Positions 30,001-45,306 are shown, numbered from the stretch's first letter. The stretch is 64,000 nt of DNA from Physella acuta (GCF_028476545.1 NW_026731572.1:265748-329747); one strand, 5' to 3'. Notes: a model not told the origin generated them from the sequence alone. Translations and numbers: made by a program.

Positions 30001-32381
30001 TAGACTTGATTTTTATCCTGTTGTTTGTAGTGCTGCTAACAATTATGGTTATTGGTATTCTATGTGTGTAATCTAATTAGCTTCGTGGGCTGATATTTTC
30101 ATGTTTGAAAACCTAATTAATTGTGGTGCTAGGCTAGTGTTAATGAAGATTATGACAATTTTACACCCCTGTATGTCAGTGGAGTAAAATAGACTAATAA
30201 AGTTACAAAGTAATTTAATAAGCACTCATTTCTAATTTTTTTTATTTTATAATATACATTTATTAATCATTTTAAATTGCAGCGAAAACGCCTTTCTAAG
30301 CCTAGACAACCAGTAGAAATGGGTACTCAAAATACAGATGTTGATTATGATTGGCTTCCAAAAGAGACATTGCAAGGATTAAGTAAGTTGTTTTATTTGC
30401 CGTAAAAAAACTTTAAACTTTGACAGTAGGGGGGGAGGCACATTTAAATTTAATTTTTCTATTTTAACAATTTGGGGCTTGAACTGTGCTTCTGCAAAAG
30501 TCCTGTTTTGGCCCTTCAATATTGATTTTCTTATGGTAATCATTTCAAGTTCTAGGTCCCTATGGTTGCTACTAATCCCACTGTAATAACCCTTACATTT
30601 TGGCAACTTCTGAGTTGGTTTTTTTTTTTTTCGATCGGCCCATTAACCATTAATGTCCCATTCATTCTACCAAAACTCCACCCATGACGGCCCAATGTAA
30701 GGAGCATAACTCTGTATGATCAAGTGAATAGTTTCACAAAATATTTGTTTTTGTCTAAATGAAATTGAAAATTAAGATAAAAACTACTGCTTAATGTTGA
30801 TAATAAACCTGGCTTTCCAACAGTATTAAATAGAATATATTATATTCAGTACAAGTACAGTATAAAAATAAAAAATGTCGGAGAAAATTCAAAACAGGTC
30901 ATTTTCGGTAGCTAACTTTATTTTTGTCTAAACAACTATGCATCGAATTTAACAGTTAAATATCAATTTGGTTATGTTTAAGATATATAATTCATAAAAT
31001 ACATGCCTAGATACGTTTAGAGGCATTATTTTATTTAATTTTTAATATTAAATCTACTAAAAATAGGACAGATGAGTCTAAAATTTCGAGATAGAAAGAA
31101 ACTATTCTTTTTTATCTTTCAAAAGCGCCATTGAAATTAGAAGACCGGAAAAGGAGGATGCTGAAACTATCCGACTTCCTGTTTAGTTAAAAATTAGGAT
31201 TTGTAGGCCAAATTTTAATGAAACAAATTTAATTTTTCTATGCTCCCAATGTAAGGAGCATAACTCTGTATGATCAAGTGAATAGTTTCACAAAATATTT
31301 GTTTTTGTCTAAATGAAATTGAAAATTAAGATAAAAACTACTGCTTAATGTTGATAATAAACCTGGCTTTCCAACAGTATTAAATAGAATATATTATATT
31401 CAGTACAAGTACAGTATAAAAATAAAAAATGTCGGAGAAAATTCAAAACAGGTCATTTTCGGTAGTTAACTTTATTTTTGTCTAAACAACTATGCATCGA
31501 ATTTAACAGTTAAATATCAATTTGGTTATGTTTAAGATATATAATTCATAAAATACATGCCTAGATACGTTTAGAGGCATTATTTTATTTAATTTTTAAT
31601 ATTAAATCTACTAAAAATAGGACAGATGAGTCTAAAATTTCGAGATAGAAAGAAACTATTCTTTTTTATCTTTCAAAAGCGCCATTGAAATTAGAAGACC
31701 GGAAAAGGAGGATGCTGAAACTATCCGACTTCCTGTTTAGTTAAAAATTAGGATTTGTAGGCCAAATTTTAATGAAACAAATTTGATTTTTCTATGCGTA
31801 TTGTAAGCGGGGGCGGCAGCGGGCGTTACGGGACATTAACGGTGTCGGGCGGCAGCGGGCGTTACGGGACATTAATGGTTAAATTGATTTTGTAATTAGT
31901 ATAGTATTTAATTTTTTAGAAGTTAAATCGGACTATTAATTTGCAAGGAAACAGCAGATTATACCCAATTGGTATGACCTTCCTGAGGGCTTGCTAAATT
32001 AAAAGCAGCACTAGAGCATGGCTTGTATCTTATGTCAAGCTGTGTGTAGAATGCTTCATACATAATCCATAAAGCTAATTGTGTAGAAGCAGAGTTTGTT
32101 TTAAAAGTTACTGTTACTAAGGCATAATAAATTCTGATGTGACATCAAATTATACATTTTCTGTAGTGTAAGCATTAAATTAAAAGTTACCTAGTAGCAA
32201 ATATAGTAGCCATGTTATTATTTAAGCAAATAGAGTGTGGGGGGAGGGTTTAAAAAATTTATTCCATGCCCATGGTACATGTAATTTTTTTAAAATGACA
32301 GACAAATCACCAAGGCGTTCTCCCAAACAGTCACCAAGGCAAAGACGAAATCTGAGATCTACAGGGTCAGGTGAAGAGTAG
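27090..32381 (+). CDS. SSR1: Translocon-associated protein subunit alpha (TRAP-alpha / SSR1)
   Basis: TRAP-alpha is an ER membrane glycoprotein of the Sec61-associated TRAP complex that helps nascent chains enter the ER. Nine exons join in frame to 296 residues: 27090-27165, 28362-28486, 28585-28675, 28795-28922, 29215-29346, 29446-29525, 29825-29903, 30283-30382 and 32302-32381. The sequence shows, in order, a Leu-rich signal peptide (about 1-23), the strongly acidic lumenal segment typical of the family ([18 protein letters not shown] and onward), a lumenal Ig-like region containing [17 protein letters not shown] and [13 protein letters not shown], one N-glycosylation sequon (NET, residue 195), one membrane span ([17 protein letters not shown], about 212-230), and a basic, Ser/Pro-rich cytosolic tail ending RSTGSGEE. 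Length and architecture match animal homologues. All introns are GT/AG. Introns 1, 7 and 8 carry copies of one dispersed repeat, and intron 8 also holds a TTAA MITE. Confidence 0.97.
28164..28300 (+). repeat. Dispersed repeat in SSR1 intron 1
   Basis: About 137 bp beginning ATTTGCAAGGAAACAGCAGA and containing CCTTCCTGAGGGCTTGCTAA. It is nearly identical to 31939-32071 and related to 29919-29995. It lacks an obvious tRNA head and may be a short SINE or MITE fragment. Confidence 0.85.
29919..29995 (+). repeat. Diverged copy of the dispersed repeat, SSR1 intron 7
   Basis: Shares GTGCAAGGAAACAGCA and TTCCTGAGGGCTTGCTA with the intron 1 and intron 8 copies but has drifted in between, so it is older. 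Confidence 0.75.
30643..31882. mobile_element. TTAA-flanked MITE with internal duplication (copy 1)
   Basis: Lies in SSR1 intron 8. TTAA at 30643-30646 and 31879-31882 flanks inverted termini CCATTAATGTCCC. The right end is unusually GC-rich, with a GGCGGCAGCGGGCGTTACGG block present twice. There is no coding capacity. TTAA specificity points to piggyBac-like mobilisation. It is 1,240 bp, against 685 bp for the copy at 51033; the difference is one tandem duplication. Confidence 0.85.
30691..31798 (+). repeat. Two-unit 554-bp tandem duplication inside the MITE
   Basis: Unit 1 (30691-31244) and unit 2 (31245-31798) both start CCCAATGTAAGGAGCATAAC. Apart from the junction base, I saw only two differences by eye (a C/T near 30912/31466 and an A/G near 31231/31785). 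This implies a very recent duplication or an assembly artefact. Confidence 0.93.
31939..32071 (+). repeat. Dispersed repeat in SSR1 intron 8
   Basis: Near-identical to 28164-28300 in the same orientation, with only a handful of differences. Confidence 0.88.
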
Positions 32382-33103
32382 AAATTGATAATTTCTAGAT
32401 TTCACAGAATTACTTTGTCAATGTTTGCCATTTTCATTTAACATATAATTGCATATTTATCTTAGTGATGTGGATTATTCATATCCATTTACATAATGGA
32501 GGCTCATTTTCATGTTTCTGATTGTGAAGAAAATAGGAACCATTCTTGATATTGTTTTAAAAATGTTTCAGAATGTATCTAATTTTAATTACTTATTGTA
32601 CTTTTTAAAGTCAATCTTTTATTTGTGACCAAATGGTGTGTGAATTGCTTTTGGGTGAAATAATTGTCCACTAAATAATTCATATTTACAGCTGTACTGA
32701 CATAGTTGATCATTTTGGTAATCAATGTGACTGAAAACACTTTGAGAATTAGCTGTTGTACAAGTTGTGTTTAAATAATTTACAAGGAATGTGTAGTTTG
32801 TTTTAATAGAATCAGTGGACATTTTAGGATGTTTCACAAGCATTTTTTATTTGGATGGTACATATTCCATCATGTTTGGTAAAATTAAGTTATTTTGACT
32901 ATGTTAGCCAAATTATTGGGAAAATGTTGAATTTCATTCCAAATGTGTGAGAATTCGTGTGGTTGGTTCAAAATTTCACTGTTAATGATTATTGAATTTG
33001 CTAGTGTATCAGTGAGTCATTAAATTCTTTAGACCTACTCTGTTGGTTTGTTTCTTAGATGTGAATGTTTGTTTTTATTAAATGGCGTTGTACATAAATA
33101 TCA

Positions 33104-33109
33104 AATAAA
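33104..33109 (+). promoter_or_regulatory. Candidate SSR1 polyadenylation signal AATAAA
   Basis: Canonical hexamer about 720 bp after the SSR1 stop. The 3' UTR it implies is AT-rich and unremarkable. Other A/T-rich variants occur, so the actual cleavage site is unverified. Confidence 0.45.
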
Positions 33110-33755
33110 TCTGAAGTTCAAAATGGCTGGACACTAGTCAAAATTATACATCTGATATTTTTGCTTTTTTATCTTTCAGAACCACTTCTTTTTTTTTTTT
33201 TACAAACCTATTTATTCTTGTGTAGGAGAACATAAATCACATCCACCTGGATGTCTATACATGTATAGGTCTTTATTAAGAACAAATTCTTGCATATAAG
33301 TTGTCACATACCATACTTTTAGCAAGAATTGAAAAATTGTGTTATTTTATGCAGATTTTGTAGTGGTGCTGCAATGTAGAACCCTAAAAAGGAAATTGGG
33401 GGGGGGGGGATTTTATGGCTAATTTAAGTATAATAATATGCTTATTGTGTTTTATAAATTAATGCAAGTGAAAAATGGATATCTATACATGATATTGTTA
33501 ATGTCCAACTGCATAATTAGATCAGTCTGGCACAATTCAACTGAGAAGATACATGATTTCAAGATTTTATTTACACAATTACATAAATCTAAAGCCACCT
33601 TGGCAAGTCACATCTACAATACAAAGTTACACATTGCATTAAAATGAAATTACAAACATTTACATAACCAAAGTACATTTTCTTAACTAATGAGTTAAGA
33701 ATATTGTTTAAGGAATGATAATAACAGTGTACAATCTTACATATTGCACTGATTT
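33110..33755. other. Convergent spacer between SSR1 and TRAPPC2L
   Basis: About 650 bp between the presumed 3' ends of the two convergent genes. No exon is seen; it includes a short G run at about 33400. Confidence 0.5.
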
Positions 33756-33761
33756 TTTATT
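33756..33761 (-). promoter_or_regulatory. Candidate TRAPPC2L polyadenylation signal
   Basis: AATAAA on the minus strand about 50 bp beyond the TRAPPC2L stop, giving a very short 3' UTR. Confidence 0.45.
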
Positions 33762-33810
33762 GGGAATCATTTATGTCATATAATCACTTGGAAGGATCAT
33801 AAAAATAGTC

Positions 33811-36800
33811 TTAATCCTGTTGCAACATAGCTGTTACCACATTTTCAAATACTCTGAAATTTAAAAAAAAATGTATTACAATAATTTTTAAAACTAAAGA
33901 TGTATATCAATATGTGAAAGGAAGTTTTTTAATATCTAAATAATAATTTAAAGCATGCATCCGACAGCTACTACTACTCGAGAAACGTTGAATTCACTAT
34001 CAATCTTGTATTTGTAATGCTAGTTTATCCTATTTTTTAAAAAAGAAAACTTCATGGTAAATTTAATTAATATGGTTCCATCGTTGTGAGTAGTGCATTA
34101 TACACAGACATTGTTTTTAGTATTATAGTTTAGCCACATTGGTGTTCTACAAACTCCTATATCACCACTGTCAGAAATGTCAGGTAAATAACAGTCAGAC
34201 ATGTACATTATACAAGCTACATCTCCCAGATGTGCAATAACCAGAAAGCACTATGTCCTATATGAATGTAAATGTTAATACAATATACATTTTTATTGCA
34301 TTATTTTAAGCTTTCTTAACTTTAAATACAGTTGCTAGGTAAATTTAAAATGTGTTAAAACTCAAGCAAACAATATAATACAGGCAAGTTCTTACTTTGA
34401 TGTTATATTTTCTCCAGGCTTGTAAAATGGATTGCACAGCATATCAACATAAGCATTATGTAGCTTTTTGAACATCTGAGTTTAAAAAAAATTGTAACTG
34501 GATTTTAAGTGGTAGCGAGTTATAAATATAAAATATGATTAAGGTAGTTCTGTATCCTATTATTTTATCAGATTTGATATTGGAAGTATTTTACTACACA
34601 CATGATGAAAATTGAAAGAAACAATCTTGATAGGGTTTTCTTATTTAATACTGATGAAATAAATGTCATACTTCGTAAAATTATGACATGTTAAGTGTTA
34701 GTTTCGAGGCATAATTTGCCATGGTTGCCAGATATTATGTAATGCAATCAACTGAGTTTAGTGGTTTGGTATAGGAGTTATTAATTTTTTTTTAAATATT
34801 TTAATTATACTACTTGAAAAACAAACACATGTACTTACTGTTCTAATCTCATTGTCTCTGAGAGATGCATTCAAAGAATCTACAACAATCACAAATTTCA
34901 CTTTTGTATTTGTTACATAGCCATAACTACATTTTTCATGTTAAGGTTTCATGTTACTTATCATAGTATTTAGTAATAGTATCTAGATACTCCTGGATTA
35001 TTCTATTCTACAGCAAAAATGTAATAACATTTAAAATAAAGCAGATGTTGAGTCAATGAATAAAAATTTAAATAAATTTTGTTCTTTAAATGTATCCATG
35101 TTTTTATTTTTTAAACTACATTACACAATATAGTTTAATTTTAAATATTAAAATTATGTGTCTGGATTCTTTACTTTAAATTATCCACCAACTCTTAAAA
35201 CACCATGAGCTAATAACTGCTTTATCTTGTATTTTATTAATTATTTTTTCAGGGAGGGACAAAAAAGAAATACAGTAGTACCTTTACATATGTGCCCTAA
35301 TAACATGAGTTTTTAAAAATATAAAATGTAGAGTAAAATTTCAGAAATGTGGAACCTTAGACACATTTTTTTTTTATAACCAGCAAATGAAAATCAGTAA
35401 CAAAAAAAAAGGCCAAGACCCAGTCTGTCAATAAAATAAACACTGCTTATATCCTCTTTTAGTTGAGAGGAAATGAGAGTGAGAGCATTGTTAATTTCCT
35501 CTATCATAACAAGAAATTAGCGAGGTTAAAAAAACAACCTACATTGCAAACAGATGCTCCAAAAGATGTTTATTTCTTAATATTTGCTCTGATTAAAATC
35601 ATTAAGCTATTTCCTAACCCTTACCCATAACCTTAATAACCACAATATAAATATAATGCATTAAAAAATTATAGTATTAATGCCATTTGTACTATTAAAA
35701 AAAATTAACATAGTTCAAAAATTCTAAAAATGTGTATGCCTACAAATTGAAGCTAAATAATCAATGCTGAGAGGAAATATACACATTGTTTTGAGATTAC
35801 AACCACTTCCTAACAATACTTAATAAAAACAACTAGAATGCCATTTTGGGGTCTGGAACTGAAAAATATGAGCAAAATGACATATGAGCAAGGTTACTAA
35901 ACCAAAAAAATTTGTATCTTGAGGTACCACTGTACATTTTTTAAGTACCACTGCATATTATTTAAAGTCCACTAATAAAGCTGAAAAAAAGAAAGTCCAG
36001 CTAGACTTCTAACCTAGACAACTATTCCCATACTCTAACAAAGATTCAAAGATGGGTCTTGAAAATAAAAAGTAAAAAATATAAAAATTGTCGTGACTAA
36101 ATGTGAACTCATATTTTAATAAAATGCAGTCAACCAAACTAAAATGTATAAAATATAAAGGATACACTTTGTAATCTTCAGTAGGGTATAGAAGGCCCAA
36201 GTATAGCTCTCTTAAATCATTTACATTTTTGCCAACTGAACTAATTTTTTCTTCAACTACATCCAGTGAGGTGTGTACAGTGTAATAAAACTTCAATTCA
36301 TTTTCAGTTGCGACTGTTTTTATGAAAAGTGGATAATTCTGAAATAAAATAAGTTAACACAGTTTTACTAATAAAACAAAAAATATTCTACAAACAGCAA
36401 GTACTACTTAAGTACTTAACTTGGGACCTGTAAATGTTATTTATTATTAAATATATTGATACATTCTAATAAGCCATAAACAATTATGTTTATTTTGTAA
36501 TGCCTACAAATTCTAATTAATTAATTCACATTACTTAACTATGCTGGGTCAGATCTGGGATTCTAGATTACTCTCAAAATTTCAAGAATGTATTTTTTAA
36601 ATAATATAATAAATTAAAAAATAGATCTGCTTCTACTAATAGTTAGGCTTAGTTAAGAAATATCTTAAGAATGAATTAAAGACTAAAAATCACAGTCTTG
36701 TAGTCTAAAGCAGGGGTCTCCAAACTGTTCAGACGCAGGCCTGCATTAACTTTCAAATTGCTGTTCGAGGGCCAACAACACGAGGTCCAAATAAAAAAGA

Positions 36801-39800
36801 ATCAAAACACAAATGCTGGTTTTAATTACTTATTTAATATTATTTTATTCAGTTATTTTTTAATAACACATTGATACACAACACATGAACACCTGTATTA
36901 GTGTGAATGGTGACATTTATTCCTGGATGCCAGAATAGCAGACATTTCTGGCTTTAGATCTGATGCCGCTAACATCAACAGTGACCTGAGATTATCATGG
37001 GACAAGTTTGTTCTTCACTATTTCATTCTTGAATATGTTTATTCACACAGGTATGTTATTCCCCCCAAACAAAATTAAGTATACGTGTCAACTGGTAATG
37101 GGCCATTGACTCCGATTTCAGCCTGCTTTTTTTTTGGATTTGCTTCCATAGCCTTTGTCCAACCAAGAACAAACTACATTCTACAAGGCAGCAGTTGTTT
37201 GATTTTGGTGTTGTCTCTCAGTGAAGAGTGGCTGTCCCCAGCTATCAAGCCTAATCTGCCCGAGGGTTCGAACTCGAGACTTTTTGGTTTAGCAACCATG
37301 AGCTTTACCGACTCGACCACGCCGACCCCCTTAAAAACATCAAATACATCCAATCTATTATCTTTAGTAATGTCCGAAAAAAAACAGACAGACAGAATTT
37401 TATAACCATATTAATTGTAACTATGCCGTGCAAGATTTTCAAATTAATTAATGGGCCTCTCAAATACCTTTGTCGATTATTTAATTTTTAATTTAATGAT
37501 TAATTACTAATTAATGTCACCTTTTTTTTTGTCTTTTTCTTTTTTTCACATTACCTATTTAAATTGGCTGATGCTAGCCGGAACAAGATACGCTTGCGAT
37601 ACGCATGCGCAATAGAGAGAAACTACGACTTGCCTTCGCTGGGATGTTTTCGATGGTACTGCGCATGCGTGTGTTTACAACCGCAGAACCCTAGCACCAA
37701 CCCTAATCAATCCTATCCCTAACCCTAATCTAATCCTATCCCTAACCCAGGAGAATGTTTACACCGGTGTCTGATAATGGAATCTTCTTTAAAAAAGGGG
37801 TGTTAGGTTACTGGTACTTAACTAAATACACACATGGCTGGCTAATGACCAATGTCAATGCTAACCAGTGTCCCTAACCCTAACCCCAACCCTGGTCCAA
37901 CCATACGCCTAACCCTGGGCTAATTTCTAACCATAAAATTAGTCGAGATTACAATAATAACTAGAGGAGTTTACACTTTTCGGACACACACCAAAAATTA
38001 CGTAGGACCGAACACTTCGTCGGTTTTTGGCTCATAGAAACTTTAATTAGCATGTCTCACGCGAAACCACGGCGCCTGCACGTAAACTGTTCATTTATGA
38101 ACACTTCCGTGTCAAGTACTTCCGTTTCCTTTCTCAAGAATTATTTTTAGAAATTTTTTAACGTTGCATGGTACGCACATTTCTATTTTTACACCAGCCG
38201 GATGAAGTGACCTAGGGTTGGACTTAGGGGCAAAACTTGAACCAATCACTGCTTAGCTAAAAGGTTACACTATAAATAGCTTCTATATATGTATGGAACA
38301 TCGTAAATGTCAAGGTTAATGGGTTTTTTCGTGCTTGAACAATAAAAAAGGGGTGTTCGCTAACTTATTTGGCCTTACATGGGATCGGACAGCAACACAA
38401 AAATATTATTAAATAAGAATTTAGAGCATAAAAGGGGCTGGTTATTGAAGGGAAAGGGTCAAAATAAGGTCAAGAAGGCAGTGGAATGCAAAAGAGGAGG
38501 GGGAATCATGTGACCTGGCTGGCTTAGCAGCGTACTGCGCGAGCCGCAATGGCTGAATGGGATGAACTTTGGGAGTGTGGGAAAAAGGTTTTATACTATT
38601 AAAATTACCTCACAAACAATCAATAACACAATATAAATGCATATAATATATGTTTTTATTCATTAAATTGACTTTAAATTATTCTAAATGAACAAAAAGT
38701 GCTATGTCCGATGACGGGTAAAGGTGTCCGAACACATGTAAAACTGTATTACATGTGTTCGAACACACGTTAAGACCCCCCAGTCACTATAACAAGAATA
38801 GCTTAAGTTCTATGCGTATGAATAAAAAATGACACACACATTATTAAAGTAGAATGGTTGCGGATAGATATGATACTTTTTTTTGTTTTCTATGTTAAGC
38901 GGTTACTGAATGAGACCGCATGGAATTTTTACGTTGCGTTTTTTCGCTATGTGTGTCCGAAAAGTGTAAGCTCCTCTACTAACAGTAACAACCCAACACC
39001 CCTTTTTTAAAGAAGATTCCATTATTGGACACTGGTATCTATAAACATCCCCTAACCCTAACTCTAACCCTAATCCTACCCCTAACCCTCGGTCACTGCG
39101 CATGCGCAGAGCTATCTTTTGCCGACTAAGTGGAGACGTTGGGGAGAAAAATCGGTAATCTATCGTTTTGGGTACGTAAAATCGCCCGCGATTTGTAATG
39201 TGAAAAACAGGTGACTCCTTAAATTTTAATAATTATTTCACATTTTGAGGAGGATTTATGTTTTAAAAAATTCAAAAATGTTTCCTTGATTCATTTATGT
39301 ACCTGTTTTTAAACAATTGAATTAAAACTTTTCCGTAATAAATGAAGACTAGCGATGTTTCCAACAGATGCAACCATGCTCATTTACTATAGCAGCCATC
39401 TTGTCTAAGTTTTATTTTTATAAGCTTTTAGCGCCAGATTCAGGGGGAAGCCACTCTATTTTACAAATGGCTGCTGTTTATATAGCAAATCTTGCTCTCA
39501 GATACTGCTGTTTAAAGTTAATTTCTGGCCTATATCGATATATTTAGCAATTGATTTAGGTTTATTATTCATTTATCTATAACATTTGACACAAAAGTAT
39601 GACAATAAACATCTATTAATGCCTTGACAATGAGGTAACGTTTTCGTACATAAATAGCCGCGGGCGATTTTACGTACCCAAACCGATAGATTACCGAAAA
39701 ATCTTCCCCGAGTCGAGTAGTCACTTCGATTTAAATTTTAGGCCGATTTTATTTTACGTACCTAATGCATGTCTAATACGATAGATTACCGTTTTGTTTT

Positions 39801-39923
39801 TAGAGTTGTGAAAATCCAGTTCAATCTAGATTTAGAGATGAAATAGAGTGATAATTTTAATCAAAAGTAAGCCTAAAGGTTTCAGCTTACCTCTTTGGCT
39901 ATGACTGCAACACAGACGGCCAT
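33811..39923 (-). CDS. TRAPPC2L: Trafficking protein particle complex subunit 2-like protein
   Basis: TRAPPC2L is a small core subunit of TRAPP tethering complexes, which act as Rab GEFs in ER-Golgi and related traffic. Five exons join in frame to 138 residues: 39923-39891, 36338-36166, 34926-34839, 34475-34396 and 33853-33811. The protein begins [11 protein letters not shown] and continues with [20 protein letters not shown], the family signature [30 protein letters not shown], a hydrophobic KFVIVVDS strand, LRDNEIR, and [18 protein letters not shown]. This is the sedlin/longin-like fold over its full length, and the human protein is of similar length. Acceptors and donors are canonical. The 3.55-kb first intron is full of nested transposons. 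Identity is secure by motif order and continuity. Confidence 0.97.
36711..36790 (+). mobile_element. hAT-like terminus fragment
   Basis: CAGGGGTCTCCAAACTGTTC followed by GCAGGCCTGC resembles the termini of hAT elements of the Charlie type. I see no matching inverted end or 8-bp duplication nearby, so it looks like a truncated end. It lies in TRAPPC2L intron 1. Confidence 0.5.
37110..37330 (-). mobile_element. tRNA-headed SINE of a second family
   Basis: The minus-strand head starts near 37330 with GGGGGTCGGCGTGGTCGAGT (A box) and has GAGTTCGAACCCTCG as B box. The body, containing GATAGCTGGGGACAGCCACT and ACTGCTGCCTTGTAGAATGT, differs from the other SINE family here. It is inside TRAPPC2L intron 1. 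Confidence 0.75.
37683..37925 (+). repeat. Interstitial degenerate telomere-like (CCCTAA)n
   Basis: Short runs of CCCTAACCCTAATC-type sequence at about 37683-37750 and 37868-37925, with a further run at 39050-39090. On the minus strand this is degenerate TTAGGG. It is part of the 9-bp-duplication element rather than a chromosome end, since the 278-bp copy contains the equivalent array. Confidence 0.85.
37751..39046. repeat. Inverted-repeat unit inserted in the telomere-like array
   Basis: GATAATGGAATCTTCTTTAA at about 37776 is matched by its inverse near 39009-39028, and TAGAGGAGTTTACACTTTTC at about 37963 by its inverse near 38955-38978. The middle contains repeated GTGTCCGAA motifs. The 278-bp relative at 60377 lacks this entire unit, so it is a separate insertion or foldback element. 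The outer and inner arm pairs may mark two different nested units. Confidence 0.6.
38724..38767. repeat. Near-perfect hairpin with GTGTCCGAACACATGTAA arm
   Basis: An 18-bp arm GTGTCCGAACACATGTAA pairs, with one mismatch, with TTACATGTGTTCGAACAC around a 7-bp loop. It is at the centre of the inverted-repeat unit and shares the GTGTCCGAA motif found near its arms. Confidence 0.85.
39154..39695. mobile_element. 542-bp MITE with GGTAATC ends and 8-bp target duplication
   Basis: Ends GGTAATCTATCGTTTTGGGT and its inverse, continuing through ACGTAAAATCGCCCGCG. GAAAAATC lies on both sides (39146-39153 and 39696-39703). The homologous empty site, with a single GAAAAATC, is at about 60391-60409 on the other strand. 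The 8-bp duplication fits hAT, P or Merlin type; the termini do not match a family I can name. No coding capacity. A larger relative is at 57698-60735. Confidence 0.88.
39729..39790. mobile_element. Right end of an older GGTAATC-family element split by insertion
   Basis: Ends ATACGATAGATTACC, with ATTTTACGTACCTA inside, matching the family terminus. Its continuation lies across the insertion at about 37513-37565 (GTCACC, then TTCACATTAC). The rest of this older copy to the left is not recognisable. Confidence 0.6.
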
Positions 39924-39930
39924 TTTACTT

Positions 39931-41562
39931 AAAAATTAAACTGCTAGCTAGACTAGTGTAGTTCTAAATTTAGAATTTTGTTTCTTAGCGTCAAAATGGC
40001 ACGTAGTCTGGGCCTGGCCTAGCAGTTTTCGTGTCTGTCCACCGCTCGGTCTAATTTTTATAGATCTAGACTTTTTATCTAGATTCTATATAGACTCTAT
40101 ATTTAAAATAGTACTACTCAGTCGCACTAGTAATAATAAAAAAAAGTAAATCAAACAAACACATGCCAAGGACACTAAATTTAAATAACGAGCCGACCCG
40201 CGGCGTATCGTATGCCGCTATTTAGTTGTTTTATTTTACACTTTTCAGTAATTCATAATTTGTGAATTCGACAGTTCCAATGCTGCCACTGAAAATATTT
40301 GCTTTAAAACACTATCAGTAGGTAGTTAAGGACGATAACCCCCCCCCCCCCCCCAAAAGTTGTTTTGATGCAGAATGATATATTGAAAAACTGCTGAGAG
40401 TTGAAAGACATTCAAATAAACATGGCTGAAGTGTTTCTGATCAGCCAATAAAAGAAATCACGAGTTAGGAGCCAAGTAGATTAGATTATACCACATGTAA
40501 AAAAATATTAAGTCTTAATAGGAGAGTTGGTTTCAGATCATTTGTACTTGTACAGTTATCTTTCCTAATTCAAGTCAAAAGATCAAACCTGCTGTGTCAC
40601 TCTTTGGCCTTGTTAGGCTATTTGATTATGAGGGTATAATGAACAATTATTTTTCCACTGTAGTATCTTATTTAACTATTGGAGCTTTAGACAAAACTTA
40701 TGAAGATGCTTTTAACTGGTAACTCAAACTTTTGCTCAAATGATATTCAGAGCAGCTTTCTCTGCCAAATTATTTATATAATTATTACTTCTAAATTATG
40801 AGCTTTTTTTAATCAGACAAGTGATTTTTTTTCTGATAATTAATTCTTTTTAAAAATAAGTGTACAAGAATTACAATTTTATTTAAACAGTCATTTATTC
40901 AGTTAAATGAAACATTTAAAAGGAAAATAAGCAAAAATAAACAAACAAACAATCACTTCAATATTATCTAATCATACCTAATAAGAAAAAGGTTTTCTGT
41001 ATTATATTTATTTCTAGTTTGTGATGAATAAATCATTACAAGATGATGTATTGAGAGCTAAATAAATGTGAAAATTTTATAATTAATTCATTTCTGGAAT
41101 TTGTGAGCATAAAATTCTTTCTTGTTTTGATAGTTTTAGTTCTTATAAAGTAATTGGAAAATATTTTTCTTTTTTATCAATGCTTTTTGTCAGTATATAA
41201 AACAGAAGAAAATAAATAATAATTGTGTTTATAATAATGTAGTCATCCATTCAACTTTGTTGATTTCACACTGACAATAAAAAAAGTTCAAAAATATTTT
41301 GTACAGTCTATATTACATCATTTAATAGCCAGTTTAGACGTTTTAGTACTGTATAAAATCTTTTTCTAAAGAAATCATTATGGCTTGAGGTAAAAAAAAA
41401 AAGGTATTTTTTTTTACATTTTAACAGTTTCAAAGTGCAGTACTAAAAACTTAACATTTTTAAGGATCATTTTAAAGCAACCAAATCTTGTTTGAACATT
41501 AAATTCTGTGACTGATGAAGCATTTAATTTTAAATTTATTTGTTAAACATTTCTTTCATTTT
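39931..41562. other. Spacer between TRAPPC2L and NEDD8
   Basis: About 1.6 kb holding the presumed TRAPPC2L promoter and the NEDD8 3' UTR. It contains a C run at about 40340 and no recognisable exon. Confidence 0.45.

Positions 41563-45306
<3,744 letters not shown>

Larger units (their letters stand above)
37566..39728. mobile_element. Element with 9-bp target duplication carrying telomere-like repeats (composite)
   Basis: Flanked by ATTTAAATT at 37557-37565 and 39729-39737. It starts GGCTGATGCTAGCCGGAA and ends TAGTCACTTCG. The same two ends bound a 278-bp copy at 60377-60654, also with a 9-bp duplication, which fixes the limits. Inside are TGCGCATGCG motifs and degenerate CCCTAA arrays interrupted by an inverted-repeat unit, plus a MITE. 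The ends are only weakly inverted. A 9-bp AT-rich duplication would suit a Mutator-like or Merlin-like family, but no transposase is present. It inserted into the right end of an older GGTAATC-family element. Confidence 0.72.

Noticed and set aside
37085-37405. 106-codon plus-strand open frame
   Set aside because: It overlaps the second-family SINE on its antisense strand and has no gene context.
37683-37925. A chromosome end or telomere fusion
   Set aside because: The arrays are short and degenerate, and the same arrangement recurs within a bounded mobile element at 60377-60654.
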